Shown in pieces: positions 11,597-23,814 of a stretch of DNA of 64,000 bases. This DNA is from Hyperoodon ampullatus (lineage: Eukaryota > Chordata > Mammalia > Artiodactyla > Ziphiidae). How positions within the stretch are numbered: position 1 is the stretch's first letter; the number at the start of each line of letters is the position of its first letter. Made by a program: the position numbers and the translations under genes. The notes beneath the pieces were generated by a model, which saw nothing but the letters and a program-made list of their open reading frames with translations, was not told the origin of the DNA and did no database searches. Location of the stretch: positions 126,118,530-126,182,529 of the forward strand of contig OX457061.1 in assembly GCA_949752795.1 (NCBI GenBank), written 5' to 3'.

Positions 11597-11690
11597 CATC
11601 TTTCTAAAAGATGTGTCTTTTTAAAAGGTGTATCTTTTAAATACATCTTTTAAAAGATGTACCTTTTTACATCTTTTTAAAAGGCTCTCT
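11597..11690. repeat. Cluster of palindromic ACATCTTTT/AAAAGATGT units
   Basis: The perfect 20-bp palindrome tacatcttttaaaagatgta lies at 11642-11661. Imperfect partners precede it (acatctttctaaaagatgtg from 11597, and tttttaaaaggtgtatc) and follow it (acatctttttaaaagg). The stretch can fold into alternative hairpins. It may come from replication slippage or template switching; no transposon family is evident. Confidence 0.7.
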
Positions 11691-12265
11691 CCTTTGGGCC
11701 TGAATTTGAAAGAAGATGTAAGTGGGAAGCTGTGTTTGAAAGACTAACTTCTGGTGGCGTTTGGAGACAAGGGAAGTGCCTGGTGATTAGATGTGCACAG
11801 AAAGAGCAGAGTGACAGCAGATTCTGCGCAATTGTATTGTAACCATGACTTTTCCCCCAGTGTTCGTGCCTTTTCCCCAGAGCTGGCCTGCAGCTCTAGG
11901 GTCATCACCAGGTTCCGTGGTCATGTATGTCGCTCTGTTTAAATGGTTAGGGAAGCCTGTAAGCAGGGGTTTGTAAGGAAATAAACTTTACAGGCTACTA
12001 AAAAGTTAATATTTAATTGTTGAGTTAACATGAGTGTTTTTGCAAAAGATTGGTATCTGTTCAGTGTTTATAATTAACTACCTTAAACTTGTACTCAAGC
12101 TGACATGGTCAACTTTGTCAGTATCTTCAGAAGAATTATTTTACAGTTTAGATTTGAAGGTTCCGGGATGGTGTGTCAGGGCCACTGTCACAGAGGAGAG
12201 CAGACTCTTCAGCCGCAGGCCTCCCAGGGAAGGATTCATGGAATCTCTGAGGCTGAAGCACGCCT

Positions 12266-12662
12266 GTGCTAGACAGAATAATGGCTCCCCCAAGGATGTC
12301 CATGTCCTGATCCCTGAAGTTTGAGAATACGTTTCCTTACATTGCAAAGGGGATCTTATGGTTGGGATTAAATTAAAGGTTTAAAGGTGTTTGGATTATC
12401 CAGGTGGGCCCAGTATAACCTCAAGGATCTTCACATAAGGGAGGGAGGAGGATCAGGGCCCGAGGAGATGTGAGGTCAGAAGCAGAGAGCAGAGTGACCC
12501 GAGGAGGGGACCGCAAGCCAGGAAATGCAAGTAGCTCCTGGAACCTGGAAACGGCAAGGAAGTGTTCTCCCCCGGTGCCGCCAGAAGGACCCAGCCCTGC
12601 TGACACCGGGTTTTTGCCATGAAGTTTGGGGTGATTGGTTACAACAGCAACTGATAAGGCCC
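12266..12662 (+). mobile_element. Ancient interspersed repeat, LTR-like, family not resolved
   Basis: The order of landmarks matches a common mammalian repeat: agaataatggctcccccaag, gatgtccatgtcctgatccc, gattatccaggtgggcccag, tcttcacataagggagg, then ctgctgacaccggg and ggttacaacagcaactg at the end. I recognise the consensus but cannot name the family with certainty. Confidence 0.6.
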
Positions 12663-12871
12663 TTACGTTTATCCTGCTGAGTCCCCATCCTTGACAAGTG
12701 GCCACTGGTCTCTGCTTGGACCCCTGTGGGCCCCGTGCCCTGGCTCCACATCGTCCTTGCTGTCTTCAGGCACCTCCAACTCGGAGAAAGTCTCTTCAGC
12801 ACACACCTGTCTTCTGTGACTTCAAACCCTTGCTCTGTGTTTTGAGGGGCTACATAGAAAATGATGATCTC

Positions 12872-13004
12872 AGTTCCTTGGTGGTCCAGTGGTTAGGATT
12901 CCGCACTCTCAATGCCAAGGGCCTGGGTTCAGTCTCTGGTCCGGGAACTAAGATCCCACAAGCTGTGCAGCAGGGAAAAAAGGAAAGAAAGAAAGAAAGA
13001 AAAA
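12872..13004 (+). mobile_element. CHR-type SINE, short, with (GAAA)n tail
   Basis: It begins ccttggtggtccagtggtta, has ggttcagtctctggtccggg in the box-B position and ggaactaagatcccacaagc, then a tail of repeated gaaa. Target-site duplications are not clear. Confidence 0.85.
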
Positions 13005-14274
13005 GGATAGTCTCCTTTGTAGTTCAGGGTAATCTTCTTTTTTGAAAGGCTACACTCTACGGTTTTTTTTCCTATTCCTCGTGTCACAGGTTTCAAATGT
13101 CCCTTTCTAAGTCTGCCACCTCATTTAATGTTCCCAGCTCACTACAGACACTGTCCCAGTCACTCTTGACTCAGTGATCCCATGATTAGCACGAGTGTCA
13201 CTTTGCCTCCATCGCTCCATCCTGCTGCCCAGGGCATCCAGGGGCAGCTTGACAGAGGCCAGATGAGATCTGAGCGTCTCTGTTCTTCCATCCAGACTGT
13301 TCCCTGGCTGCCCCGTTGTTTCTGCTGTAACTGACTATAGCCAGCATCTCCTGGAAGAGACTCTTCCTCGGTCTCACTTCCTCTCCTAAGTCAACCTTTC
13401 ATCGAATACACTGTTCTAGGATTTTCCAGATGGTCTGCAAGGCGTGTTGTTGTCTTCTTTATGAAAGTGAGGACTAGACATGCCCTTCTTTGGCCTGTTG
13501 AGTTGACCCTGATCCCATGTTCACCAGGATCTGTCAGATTATTGGTTGCATTTCAGCTGTTCATTTCCTCTGTTCGCTGGGGTGGATTCAGCCTGTGGGG
13601 AGGAGTGGTTTGATCTCTAAATGCCGGCCTCCTCCCCCGTTTCCCTCCTGTCAAGGGGCATTGTTCTCCTTTCCCGTTGGAAGGTGGCCCTTCCCTTTCT
13701 TCCTGCGTCTGAGGACCGCCATCCACCCCGAACGGCAGCTCTGCGTCTCTCTTGTTCTTCCTCTCTCAAGCGTAACTTTAAGCAACACTCCCTACACACA
13801 CACACTTGTTTTTTGGTCATTAGCATTTTTGCCAGTTTAAGCTCATTCTGGTCTTCAGCTTCTTGAATCGCCCCAGCTGTGATATGTTCTTCTTAGGGCC
13901 CTTCTCCCGATCTTTTTGTGGAGTCCTTTTGGCCGCTTCCTGGGGCATCACATCGGTGCCTTTAGGTGCCTCTGCATTTTCATCCACTGAGGTAGTTCGC
14001 ATTTGTGTGCTTAGAACCTCGTTCTGGAAAGCCCTTCCATTGCTCTTGAAGTATCTTTCCTTTTGAGTTTCAGGTCATGCATATATTTTCTTGGAACTTT
14101 TAAAATCAGTTCTTTTACACTTCAGAGTTCAAGCCTGACCACGGGCAGTCTGTCCTGTGGGCACTTACTTCCGAGTCCTCACCAGCTGGACATCTCTGCC
14201 CCTGGGCTGTGCCTTTCCCCCAGGTCATCAGAGTTAGACCCTACGTTGCAGTTAGCTCGGCTTTCTGTGAGATT

Positions 14275-14543
14275 AAATTATCAGCAAGTCAGGGACTTCC
14301 CTGGTGGTCCAGTGGTTAAGAATCCGCCTTCCAGTGCAGGGGATGTGGGTTTGATCCCTGATCGGGGAACTAAGATCCCCCATGCCGCGGGCCAACTAAG
14401 CCCAAGTGCTGCAACTACCGAGCTTGCGCCCTAGAGCCCGTGCTCCACAATGAAGAGCCTGCCCACCACAACAGAAGATCCCGAGTGCTGCAACTAAGAC
14501 CCGAATACATAAATAAATATGAAAAAAAATTATCAGCAAGTCA
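14275..14543 (+). mobile_element. CHR-type SINE with 17-bp target-site duplication
   Basis: The body at about 14292-14526 starts gggacttccctggtggtcc and includes gggtttgatccctgatcggg and aactaagatccccc. It then has the longer CHR body with repeated gagcccgtgctcc-like units and an aataaatatgaaaa tail. The perfect 17-bp repeat aaattatcagcaagtca flanks it at 14275-14291 and 14527-14543. Confidence 0.94.
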
Positions 14544-16037
14544 AGGGAAAAGTGTATCCAAGATTCTAAGTGTATCAGAGATTCTAGTTTTAGTTGGGAC
14601 TTGCAGCCACTCTCTAAGTTTCTGACAATTCCCTCATTATTTCTGTCTTCCTTGTCATTCTGTGATGGGCATCGCCCATGTACATAAACTCTCCCCCAGA
14701 TGCAGGCCCATCCATCGTGCCCTTCTCTCTGCACACGGGGGCCCTCTGGGGGGCTGCCCGGCTGCCCCACATGGCAGGTCACTCCCACGTGTGCTCAGAG
14801 CCGTTCCTCTTGAGCAGTATTTTGTCTGGAAGTCCTCGCTCACCAACTCTCAGAAACGTGTTTTTGCCCCGACGTGAAATCTCTAGCTAACTCTGTCGGT
14901 AACTGTGTTGTGTGGTTTGATAAATAGGTATTGGAAGCTCTGTCATATGTTTCCAAACATCATCTCAGTTTTTTCTTGTTTGAAACTCTGAGCATTTCTA
15001 CCACTGTTTTTCTTCTTCCTGTAAGACCTCTGATAGCCTTTACGGTTATCAGTTTAACCGCCTATCTGGACATTTTTCTAATTTCATGCTCCATTTAAAG
15101 GCTTCATTATTTGATCAGCTTGTCTCCAGGCAAATGTATTTCTCAGTCCTTATGAGATACTCATGTATATGTATATACATTTTTTATTGTTTTCTAATTA
15201 TAAACTTTTTTAACTTCTGCATATTTATTTAGAAGTTAGAGAAGATCCAGACATCTAAAACCTAAATGTGATCCAGGGTTTCAAAGAAAACCACTAATAT
15301 GGTGGTGTTTAAATGCTTTTTTCCCCTAGATACCAAAATATAGCAAATATTATTTTGGTCTTTTAAGCTTTCATCTAGAAATAAAATCTTTTTCATTAGC
15401 ACCAATTATATAATCGGCTGTTCTTATAAACTCTGAGTTCTGTTGAAACATAACTGAGGCATTTAAAAAATGTAACAGTTTGATTTGAGCAAAATTCTGT
15501 TCAAATCAGGCAGTGCCCCAGTGGGAGTGGTCAGGAGACACCAGCCAGGAGCTGAGGGCCAGGCTTTTATAGAGAAGATGGGGAAACAAAGCAGGGAAAT
15601 TATGTAATTGGCTACAGGTTAAGTGTCACCTTATTTGGGGAGGACTAGTCCTCTGTGACTGGTTGTCCTGGGTGTGGATTTCTCAACCCCGAGGCGTCTG
15701 CAGGCTGAGGGCTGGTTTGCTTAGAGCTTGTCTAATGGCCTCTAATTAAAGCCTGATGGTTTAATTAGCTCAGCTGTCCTGATCTCACAACAGGAGAGGA
15801 GAAGGATCCATCTGACGCCCTCCTCTTCCGCCCACCTCCTTAGTCCCTCGGGTGCTGGGAGCATCTTCCCCATATTGTCCTTTGCTCCCAAGCCCACCAG
15901 CCGAGTGCTGCTGGTCCCCAGGCTCCCGGAACACCTTCCTGGAAGGTGGCTTTCCTACACGTCCAGTTTAGTGCCCAGATCCCTAACAGCTGTCCCCTTC
16001 TTTGTCACTGTGCCGATGCTTGAGGACCCTTGCTGTT

Positions 16038-16193
16038 ATTCTTGGGTTTCTTTTTTTTTTTTCTTTTTTTAAATTTTATGTTTTGCCCTCTGGATCTTAG
16101 TTCCCCGACCAGGGATCAAACCCATGGCTCCTGCATTGGAAGCACGGAGTCTCAACCGCTGGCCACCAGGGAAGCCCCATTCTTGGGTTTCTT
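16038..16193 (-). mobile_element. CHR-type SINE with 15-bp target-site duplication
   Basis: A T-rich start is followed by ggatcttagttccccgacca, gggatcaaacccatggctcc and ctggccaccagggaagccc, which is the SINE head on the minus strand. The perfect repeat attcttgggtttctt flanks it at 16038-16052 and 16179-16193. Confidence 0.93.
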
Positions 16194-16340
16194 AACTGGA
16201 GCATCCATCTAGGGTTTATGTGCTTGTTTCCTTCTCTCTTGAACACTCATCCTGAAGTCCCTGCTCGTGGCTTTGCTCCACGATCTTCCTTCCTCCCAGC
16301 TCGTTTTTCGCTGTCAGAAACAACGTAGTCTGTGGCTTGG

Positions 16341-16380
16341 CTGTTTCGTTGAAACAGTTTCATCTGAAACTGTTTCGTTG
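16341..16380. repeat. Compact inverted repeat (12-bp arms, 2-nt loop)
   Basis: gaaacagtttca at 16351-16362 is exactly complementary to tgaaactgtttc at 16365-16376, leaving a 2-base spacer. The direct repeat ctgtttcgttg borders it at 16341-16351 and 16370-16380. It looks like a small inversion or template-switch product. Confidence 0.75.
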
Positions 16381-17728
16381 TCTTAAGGAGAAGAAGTTCC
16401 CGCTGAGCTGGGTCTGGAAGGTCCAGATCCGCCCGCAGAGCTCGGCCCCCTGGCCTCTGGCCTGCAGCCCAGGTGGACGGTCCCCAGAGCAGAGGTGCTT
16501 CCAGAGATGTGGCCGCACTGAGCTCACCGGAGAGGAGGGTGGGCTCGGATGAAAGCCCACGTCACCCCTGACAGTGATGACCATTGGTGAGCCTTAGGTG
16601 GTGGGGCCAGTACTGATTCCTGTTCCATCAGGTGGGTATCAGGAACAAGCATGGAGACTCGTAGCAGCATTGAGCAAGGCTCTTGAGCCCAGTGGTGTTT
16701 AACCACGTCTGGAATCTCACGTGGCCTTTCCCTCTCGCCATGCACGATGCCTCTTGAGCCGCGCGTCCACTGGGGCCAGCACCCCGTCGTCCTCCCCCGG
16801 CCCTCCTGGGTTTCCTGTGAGTGCCTGTGTGCCCGCAGGGCTGCGTCTCTGCCGGAGGGTGTGAGCTTCTTGCTGCAGGTTCACTGCTGTGATCCCAGAG
16901 CCCAGGGCACTGAGGCATCACATTCGATGCTCAGTAAATAGTCGCTTAAAAAACGAGTGATTATCATCATATGATGGTGTGAATTAGGTGTCGGAGGTGG
17001 CTTACCCGTGAACAGCACCTCTTATCGCTGGGAGCCTGACGACATAGATTTTTGATACCAAAGGCCCAGAAGCCTCCCTCTTGCTACGTTGTGTGTGCAT
17101 CTCAGGGCACAGCAGACCAGAGGGGAAGACAGGCTCGGGTGTGGGTAATGGTGAGTAGTTCAAGTGCAATTCATTTCTGCTTGGGAAGGAGCTCTGACGT
17201 GGCGTTTCCATAGTGTCCCCAGCCTCTGCTGTATGACTAATACAGACTTATTAACTTTATGTTCAGATATTATGTTTATATATGAAACTCTTTCTGGCTA
17301 TCTGGTGATGATTTCCTGACCCAAATAGCTTTTTGTTTTCATATGAGACGTGATTTTAAATGATGAAATCTTCTGAAGAGGAATTATGACAGCAAAAACA
17401 TTATACATCTAGGAATAGTTTCTTGGAAAAACCCACAGGAGAAGAATTATTAAGATTTATGTTAAAAGATATGCCCTTTTCCATGCATGCTAACATGACA
17501 TTTTAAAAATTGCTTTGCTGAAGTGTAGCTGTTATTAATTCATCCGTAGTTTTCATTTCTGCTGTTGTATTTTGAGAAACAAAGGTGCCCTTAATGATAC
17601 ATGTCTGAGTTTGCAAAATTCCCTCAAGGGGCTCAGTGTTCTGCTAACATGGAAACACTGGAATATGGTATTCACAGCCCAGCTACTGGACCCGGGGTAG
17701 CGTCCCTCCATGCCAGTGCCCCATCCTC

Positions 17729-17753
17729 ATCCCCACCCCCACCCCCACCCCCT
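17729..17753. repeat. Short (CCCCCA)n simple repeat
   Basis: Four or so CCCCCA-like units follow a catcctcatcc lead-in. A minor simple repeat. Confidence 0.7.
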
Positions 17754-18694
17754 GGAAGTCACTGGAGCTGCACTTCATGTGTGTGACCCTTCAGAGGAAC
17801 AAAGTCACCTTTCTTCTTAATCACTTTCGAGGCTGTTCCCCTAGAGGCATCCAGTCAACTGTTTCCCTGGCATCAGGACTGAGCTTTTAGGCAGAGTCTT
17901 AGCGGCGGTTTCCTGAGACCGAGTTTATCATGGACTGTGTTCTCAGTAGACCTGTGGGGCCCCTGGGCTCTCGTGTGCGTCCTGATGTCCCAGCGGGAAC
18001 CGCTGAGGACCTGCAAGGCTGGACGTTCTTCCCAGCTCCTGTATCCGCCCCGAGGCCCCAGGCCCCCTCAGAGGAGGCGCAGATGTGCCAGCAGGTGTGT
18101 CCTTCCCCGTCACAGGCCGCCGTGTAGATGGAATCACCATTGCCCTGTGGAGTGCAGACTGCCCTCTCCTCCTCCCTCAGCCCTGGGTCCGGCCAGCTTG
18201 CTTCCCATCCCCCGTCCTCTGCCAGCTCATCCGCGTCCTGCTCTCGGCACTGGCGCCGTAGGACATGCAGGCTCGGGTACCTGGCCAAGGATGTGGGACC
18301 ATTCACTGCAGTGCACACATGGCCCTACGGAAGGTGAACGGGTGAAGCAGAAGCCAGAGAGGTGCAGCTGAGGCCCGGCCTGACTAAAGATGCAAGAGAA
18401 CCTTCCTCAGGAGGGAGGGGAAGGGTTGGGGGGCTGATGCGCCAGCTCTGCAGCCTGAGCCCCTGACAAACAGAAATGGTCCAGCACATCCCGCCCCTCC
18501 CCCCTTCATTCTTGCCCCGGGGGTTACAGGTGCTGTGGGCAGCGATAGCTAAATGGGGCCTGGGGGTGCAGACCCCCTGGGATGCTTGTTCATCTGATAC
18601 GTGATTACTTTTATTTCTTCCTCTTTCTGCCAGCCTGCTTCTAATGAAACTGTGTTATTATGCCTCCCCCAGGGGGCTTTTACTGAGTCTGAAC

Positions 18695-18768
18695 TAACTC
18701 AATATTCAGGAAAACTTCCTCAGTGTTCTATTAACTCAATATTCAGGAAAACTTCCTCAGTGTTCTAT
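18695..18768. repeat. Exact tandem duplication of 37 bp
   Basis: A 37-bp unit starting taactcaatattcaggaaaa and ending cagtgttctat occurs at 18695-18731 and again, base for base, at 18732-18768. Identity between the copies suggests a recent event. Confidence 0.9.
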
Positions 18769-19290
18769 CTCCTTAAGGGCCCCTCATAATTCTGCTTCCC
18801 TGTTAGTGGACCTTAATAATCCCAGTTTGCCTGGAGCGTGTTCTAAAGAATTATTTCTCTGAATTGTTTTATTCTCAGGCCGTGTTTTGAGTCAGAGGAC
18901 CTGATGATGTAGTTGATATCTTAGTAAGACAATTTAAAGTGACGATTGTTAACCTGTGCTTGGGCATCAGAAGAACACTGACACTTGGGGTCTGGGCACG
19001 GAGGAGAGCCAGCCCTCTGTCTGGTTTCCTAGCAGAGCAAAGACCAAGAGCCACGAGATGGCTAGGAAAAATTCTTATTTGTATGCTTGCTTGCAAAAAA
19101 GAGACACAAAAATGTTTTTTATTATACTGAAGCTTGTTTTTCTAATTTTGTGGAGTTGTTTTTGGCTTTTTAATCAAGGAAGTACTTGCACAATAGAAAT
19201 GGTTTGACTTCTGTTATTATTGGTTTGTTTAATTTCATCAAGGTGGTGACAAGTGAACACTTTGATCAAAACGTCACCCATCCCCTCCAT

Positions 19291-19408
19291 GGACTTCCCT
19301 GGAGGCCCAGTGGTTAAGACTCCGCGCTTCCACTGCAGGGGGCACGAGTTCGATCCCTAGTTGGGGAACTAAGATCCTGCGTGCCGCGCGGCACGGACAA
19401 AAATAAAA
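19291..19408 (+). mobile_element. CHR-type SINE, short
   Basis: The head ggacttccctggaggcccag is followed by cacgagttcgatccctagtt and gaactaagatcctgcgtgcc, then an A-rich tail with aataaaa. Imperfect flanking repeats (acgtcaccca before, acatcacccc after) are consistent with an old target-site duplication. Confidence 0.87.
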
Positions 19409-19860
19409 GACATCACCCCTGTAAATGATAAGCGTCAGGTCTGTGGCTGTAGAAATGGGAACAGGTTTATGCTAATTCCGCACACAAGAATTAGAGCTCG
19501 GGTCGGCAGAATTCCAGGAAGTTAAAGCCGTCATCTGAAATTTCCATTTGGTCCTAAAGTGCCACTTTGCCTTCACCAAGCCTGAGAAGTGAATAGGTTG
19601 GATTTGGGTTTCTCATCATTTTTCTCTACTTGTCTTACCTGCTCTGTGGAGGATGCTGATGAGCACTGGAATGTCCAGAACGAGGGAAAATGCCCAGGCG
19701 GGTGCGGGGGAGGCCAAGGGCAGGTGAACACACGGCCCCCGGGATCCGGACCGAGAGTCCCCAGACACCCACAGGCGCCCCTCGAAAGCTTACATCAGAA
19801 CTTGAAACTGCAGCAACGGAACCATGTCTTCGACTCTCGTGCTTTTTTCTTTTTTTCTAG

Positions 19861-20159
19861 AAAGAGAGAAAGGGACTGTTGAAGCTGCTCTCCGGGGCCT
19901 CCACCAAGCGCAAGCCGCGGGGGTCACCGCCGGCCTCGCCCACCCTGGATGTCGAGCCGGGGGCCGAGCTGCTGCCCGGGGCCCCCTGCGCCCCCTGCGC
20001 CTGCCCCGGGCCCTGTGACGCCGACACGCCGGCCCCGGCCCCCGGCCCGCAGCGCCGGACCTGCTCCCTGGACTCGGCCCCGGTGGCGCCACCACCGCGG
20101 CAGCCCTGCTCGTCCTTGGGCCCTGCGGCCGGTGACGCGAGGCCTGCAGTCTGTGAAAG
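19861..20159 (+). CDS. SH3RF1: SH3RF1 coding exon: basic segment and linker to SH3-4
   Basis: The exon opens [20 protein letters not shown], a strongly conserved basic and amphipathic segment, followed by SPPASPTL. It closes with [20 protein letters not shown] and AVCE plus two bases of Arg. The acceptor is tttttttctag and the donor is a consensus gtgagt at 20160. Between the conserved ends the linker is GC-rich and contains [11 protein letters not shown], four closely spaced cysteines I do not recall from the human protein. The exon is roughly twenty codons shorter than the human one as I remember it. The frame is intact. APPPRQ is a plausible SH3-binding motif. Confidence 0.93.
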
Positions 20160-23100
20160 GTGAGTCCACGGTCACGGCCACCGGGGAGCCAGCAGGTCTG
20201 CGGTGTCCGGGGGGCCTCACGTCCCCTTCCCTGGGTCCGTGGTGACGGCCAGCCCGGCCCCTGGCCCCCCTGGGGTGGCGGGCTCCCCCTCTGCCGTTCT
20301 CTCCGTGTTCTCGCCCCGCGGGGCTGTGACCCCCTTCCCGTCCGTGTCTCCAGCACTGTCCCCGACGGGGCTGTGGGTCACCGCCGCCCTGGCCCCGCTC
20401 CTTCTCGTTCCTCGCTCGGGGCCAGCCCTCTGCCCTCGTTTCGTATTTGGCATTTTCCTGAGAGGTTCACGTCACGACCTGCTAGTTGTGAAGCACCTCG
20501 AGGACGTGCCCACTCACAGTCCTCTTTGGGTGCTTCCCGAGCCAGAGGGCGGCCGAGTTCTCCCGGGCTGACCCCCTCCTGACCCCCTCCTGACCCGCTG
20601 ACTGGGTTCCGATACCCGCAGGACGCCGAGCCCTGTTCCGTGACTGTGGCCCTGAGTCACCGTAATTTACACACGGGAGCCACCCTGTCTCATTCTGCTG
20701 CTGGGGCTCTTAGGAGCGCATTAGGAGAGAAAATGTACTAAATAAGACAAAAACCTACTAGGATCGTATGAATTAGAAACGCGGCACAGTTCATTGCCCG
20801 GGAAGACACCATGAAGTACACTAAAAACGGGACTGTTTTCCCATAATGCAGAAATATATAAATACGTGCTTTACGGGGTGCCGTCTGTGTCTGTAAGCTT
20901 TATTCCCTCCTCTGTCCCTGCGTCTCATAAATAAAGCAAATTTCTAGTTTGTGGAGGTGTTGCCTTTGGGGCAGCCTTTTCTGTTACTCATTCACAAACT
21001 ACTATCAAGTGTTATACTTTCAAATGACTGAAATTCACCTTAACTCTGTATTTCAGATGAACACTTGTACCCACCAAAATCTGAGGCTTTCATTCAGACG
21101 ACTTGGGGGGAGGCATATACTTTATTACTCAGAAATAACCTGGGGAAGAATTCGTCAAACAATCTATGCGCCTTGAGTACAAAGTACACAATTTACTGTG
21201 TACTTTTACGGTGAAGTAAAATAATTTCATGTATTTCTGACCCTTATGGAACCGGTTTTGAAATGAGACGTCACCCTGAAAAGTGTTCCTGTCCCGCCGA
21301 TAGGATCGTTGTGTCTTTCCCCTCATCTGTGGGGCTCTCAGTAAAGCCTTGAAATCCTGCCCCAGATTCACGCCATCCTTTATTCTGAGAGTCTTGCTCT
21401 TCTCTGCGGTGTTTCTCTGCTTTCCAGGGATCGCACCTGTGTGCCAGTCCAGCAGCTGGTTTCCTTTCTTTCCGTCCCAGGCACTAATATGCAGTTTCCC
21501 CCCCCGAGCCCTGAGCCTCCCCCCTCCCCTGTCATTTGTGGTGGTGGCGTGACTGTTCCGAGTGACACTTTACTTCCCCGAGCACACGTTCCTTTCCAGA
21601 CGCCACATGTGCCCAGTCTGTGAGCTTCTGCATCCCAGCCCCTTCCTCTTCAAGGAGCTCCTTGCTCACAGCAGGCTCCTGCTGTCCAGAGCATCTGCAA
21701 AGGAGGGGCCTCGGGTGCAGGCAGGTGACAGCGGTTCACGGGCAGGCTGCCCCTCAGGCAGGGAGCGGGGAGGGTTTACTGGTGGGGACGGAGGGGGCAC
21801 GGTGTGCTGGGATCCTCTTCCGGGTGTTGTATAGCACCATTTCCATCTTTACAAGTGGGAAAGTGCTCTTGGGAGAGAATTTCTGCCCCGCGTTTATATT
21901 TTTATAATCCATATGTTCACTGGAATACTGAATATAATAGCCAGCCTGACCGACTTTTCCCAGCCCTTTTGCCTTCGTACAGCGCGGCTGATGTTATGTA
22001 TCTAACTTGGATTCTTAGGTCTGCCTGACTATGAAAACAACAGGAAAAATGTGTGGAAACAAGTAGAATAGGAAAACAGTCTATTATCCTGTTGTCCACT
22101 GGGAATGAAATTTTTTGTTTACTCAAAAACTACCGAGGACATCATTTAGGGATTGCCTGTTTCAGTATTTCAGAACTTTCAACATAATAAAAAGTACTTC
22201 ATGCTAAAAATGCAGGGAAGATTAACTGTCACATCAGTCTAATTCAGGAAGCATTTCAGGATCTCAGAGGCCTCGATTCACAATCTAAAAATCACGACTC
22301 CAGCCCCCGCAAAGCGCAGAAGCCTGAGGTTCTTTGGGTAGAATTTTTCCTGGTAGAATTTCACTGAAATATTTTTCAGTGTCTAACATCGGTCCAGTAT
22401 GAGATAGGATTCATCTACAGATGAGAATGAGAACAGGAATAAAATTTCCTCCCAAACCATGACCCTGCCCCATAAATCTCAAATGAAAGAATGGGACCAG
22501 GGTGCCCAGTGCTGTCAGGCGGAAGAAGCAGTCTCAGGAGAGAAAGACATAAGCATCTCACAATAAGGAAGGAGGAGCCTGGAGGTGTGTTGACAGATCT
22601 TGGTGTCAGCTGAGACTGTTCTCTGAGGAACAAAAGGATTCTTTTGTGTTTGTTAGAGAAACTGAAGAAAACAAGCAAGAAATGTTATATCCTGGAGGCA
22701 GAATAGAATTGATGACAGTGGAAATAATAGATGTTTTAGGCTCTATTGGAGAGACTGGGAAAAATATAATTAGGAAATTGCAAAGAGAAAGTAGAAATAA
22801 AATATTTCAGAAGGGATGGCAAATAAAAGAAAGGGCATGTGACAGTTTTTTTTCCTACTTAAAAAAAATTACAGATAAAGGGCTTAAGGAGACACAGCAG
22901 GTCATCTCCGTATATTTTTAAGTTTAGGAATTAAACTGATAACCACATACCTATAAGCCCATCTGCTAAATTGGCAAAGAACCTCTGATCTTTGATGAGG
23001 GATTTGGCTAGAATGCTTAGAAACATACAAATTGGATAGAGAGAGATTTACAGAAAGGCAGTCGGGCTTAAACAGCATGATTAATTTGAGCCCGTGACAG

Positions 23101-23705
23101 TGAACCCACCGGGTGAAGCAATGGACATAATTCACTCGGACTTCAAGCAAACTACAAAGCGAGTGAGTTTGGTTTTGCCAGTGAAGTACTTAATTGGATC
23201 TCAGTTTGCTGTGGCGCCTGGCAGAAAGCAGTGAAGGCCAGGGAGCTGGACAGGGTGCTTCCCAGAGTCCCAGGGGGTGCAATTTGGGCTAAACCAGGAG
23301 AGGTTAGAAACAAAAATGCACGAACTACAGAGAACATGAGAGAGACCAGAAAAATTAAGGAAATAGAAAATTTGTGCTAATAAAAGACTGCAAGTGCTCG
23401 TCTAGTCAGAAGCCAGATATCTTAGCCCAGAGCGGGAAGACTGCCCTTGGGATGTCAGTGAAGCTTCTTTATACAGCAAGCGTCTTTTTCTCAAATTCCA
23501 CCCTGGTCATTATCACCAAAAATTCATTTAGTGTCACACAGCCACCAAGAGGCCGAGGCCTATCTAGGGCCAGGTCTGTGAGCCACTCTGTACGTCCCAC
23601 AGTGACCCCAGGGCTCTGTCCAGAGGGGGCAGGAGATGCCTCCCAGCAGCCAAGCACCGCGCAGCTTTGGATGGTTTTTCCTCTTTCTCGCTTCCTTCCG
23701 TGCTT

Positions 23706-23790
23706 TCTCTCTCTCTCTCTCTCTCTCTCCCTTTCCCTCCTTCCGTTCCTCCCTCCCTTCCTTCCTTTTTCTTTCTTTCTTTGCTTTCTT
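23706..23790. repeat. Pyrimidine microsatellite (CT)n / (CCTT)n
   Basis: About a dozen CT units are followed by ccctccttccg and cttccttcc-like units. The reverse strand is purine-rich. It lies directly beside the L1 fragment that follows. Confidence 0.85.
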
Positions 23791-23814
23791 CCATCTTTCC
23801 ATTAACTTTTAAAT

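Larger units (their letters stand above)
11283..19860 (+). other. SH3RF1 intron (8.6 kb)
   Basis: This intron runs from the weak gtgacc donor to ttctttttttctag. It contains a palindrome cluster (11597-11690), an LTR-like relic (12266-12662), four CHR SINEs (about 12872, 14292, 16053 and 19291), a hairpin at 16341-16380, a (CCCCCA)n stretch near 17730 and a 37-bp tandem duplication (18695-18768). The stretch 15490-15800, with gggccaggcttttatagag, may be an old LTR, but I cannot name the family. No extra exon is recognised. Confidence 0.8.
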
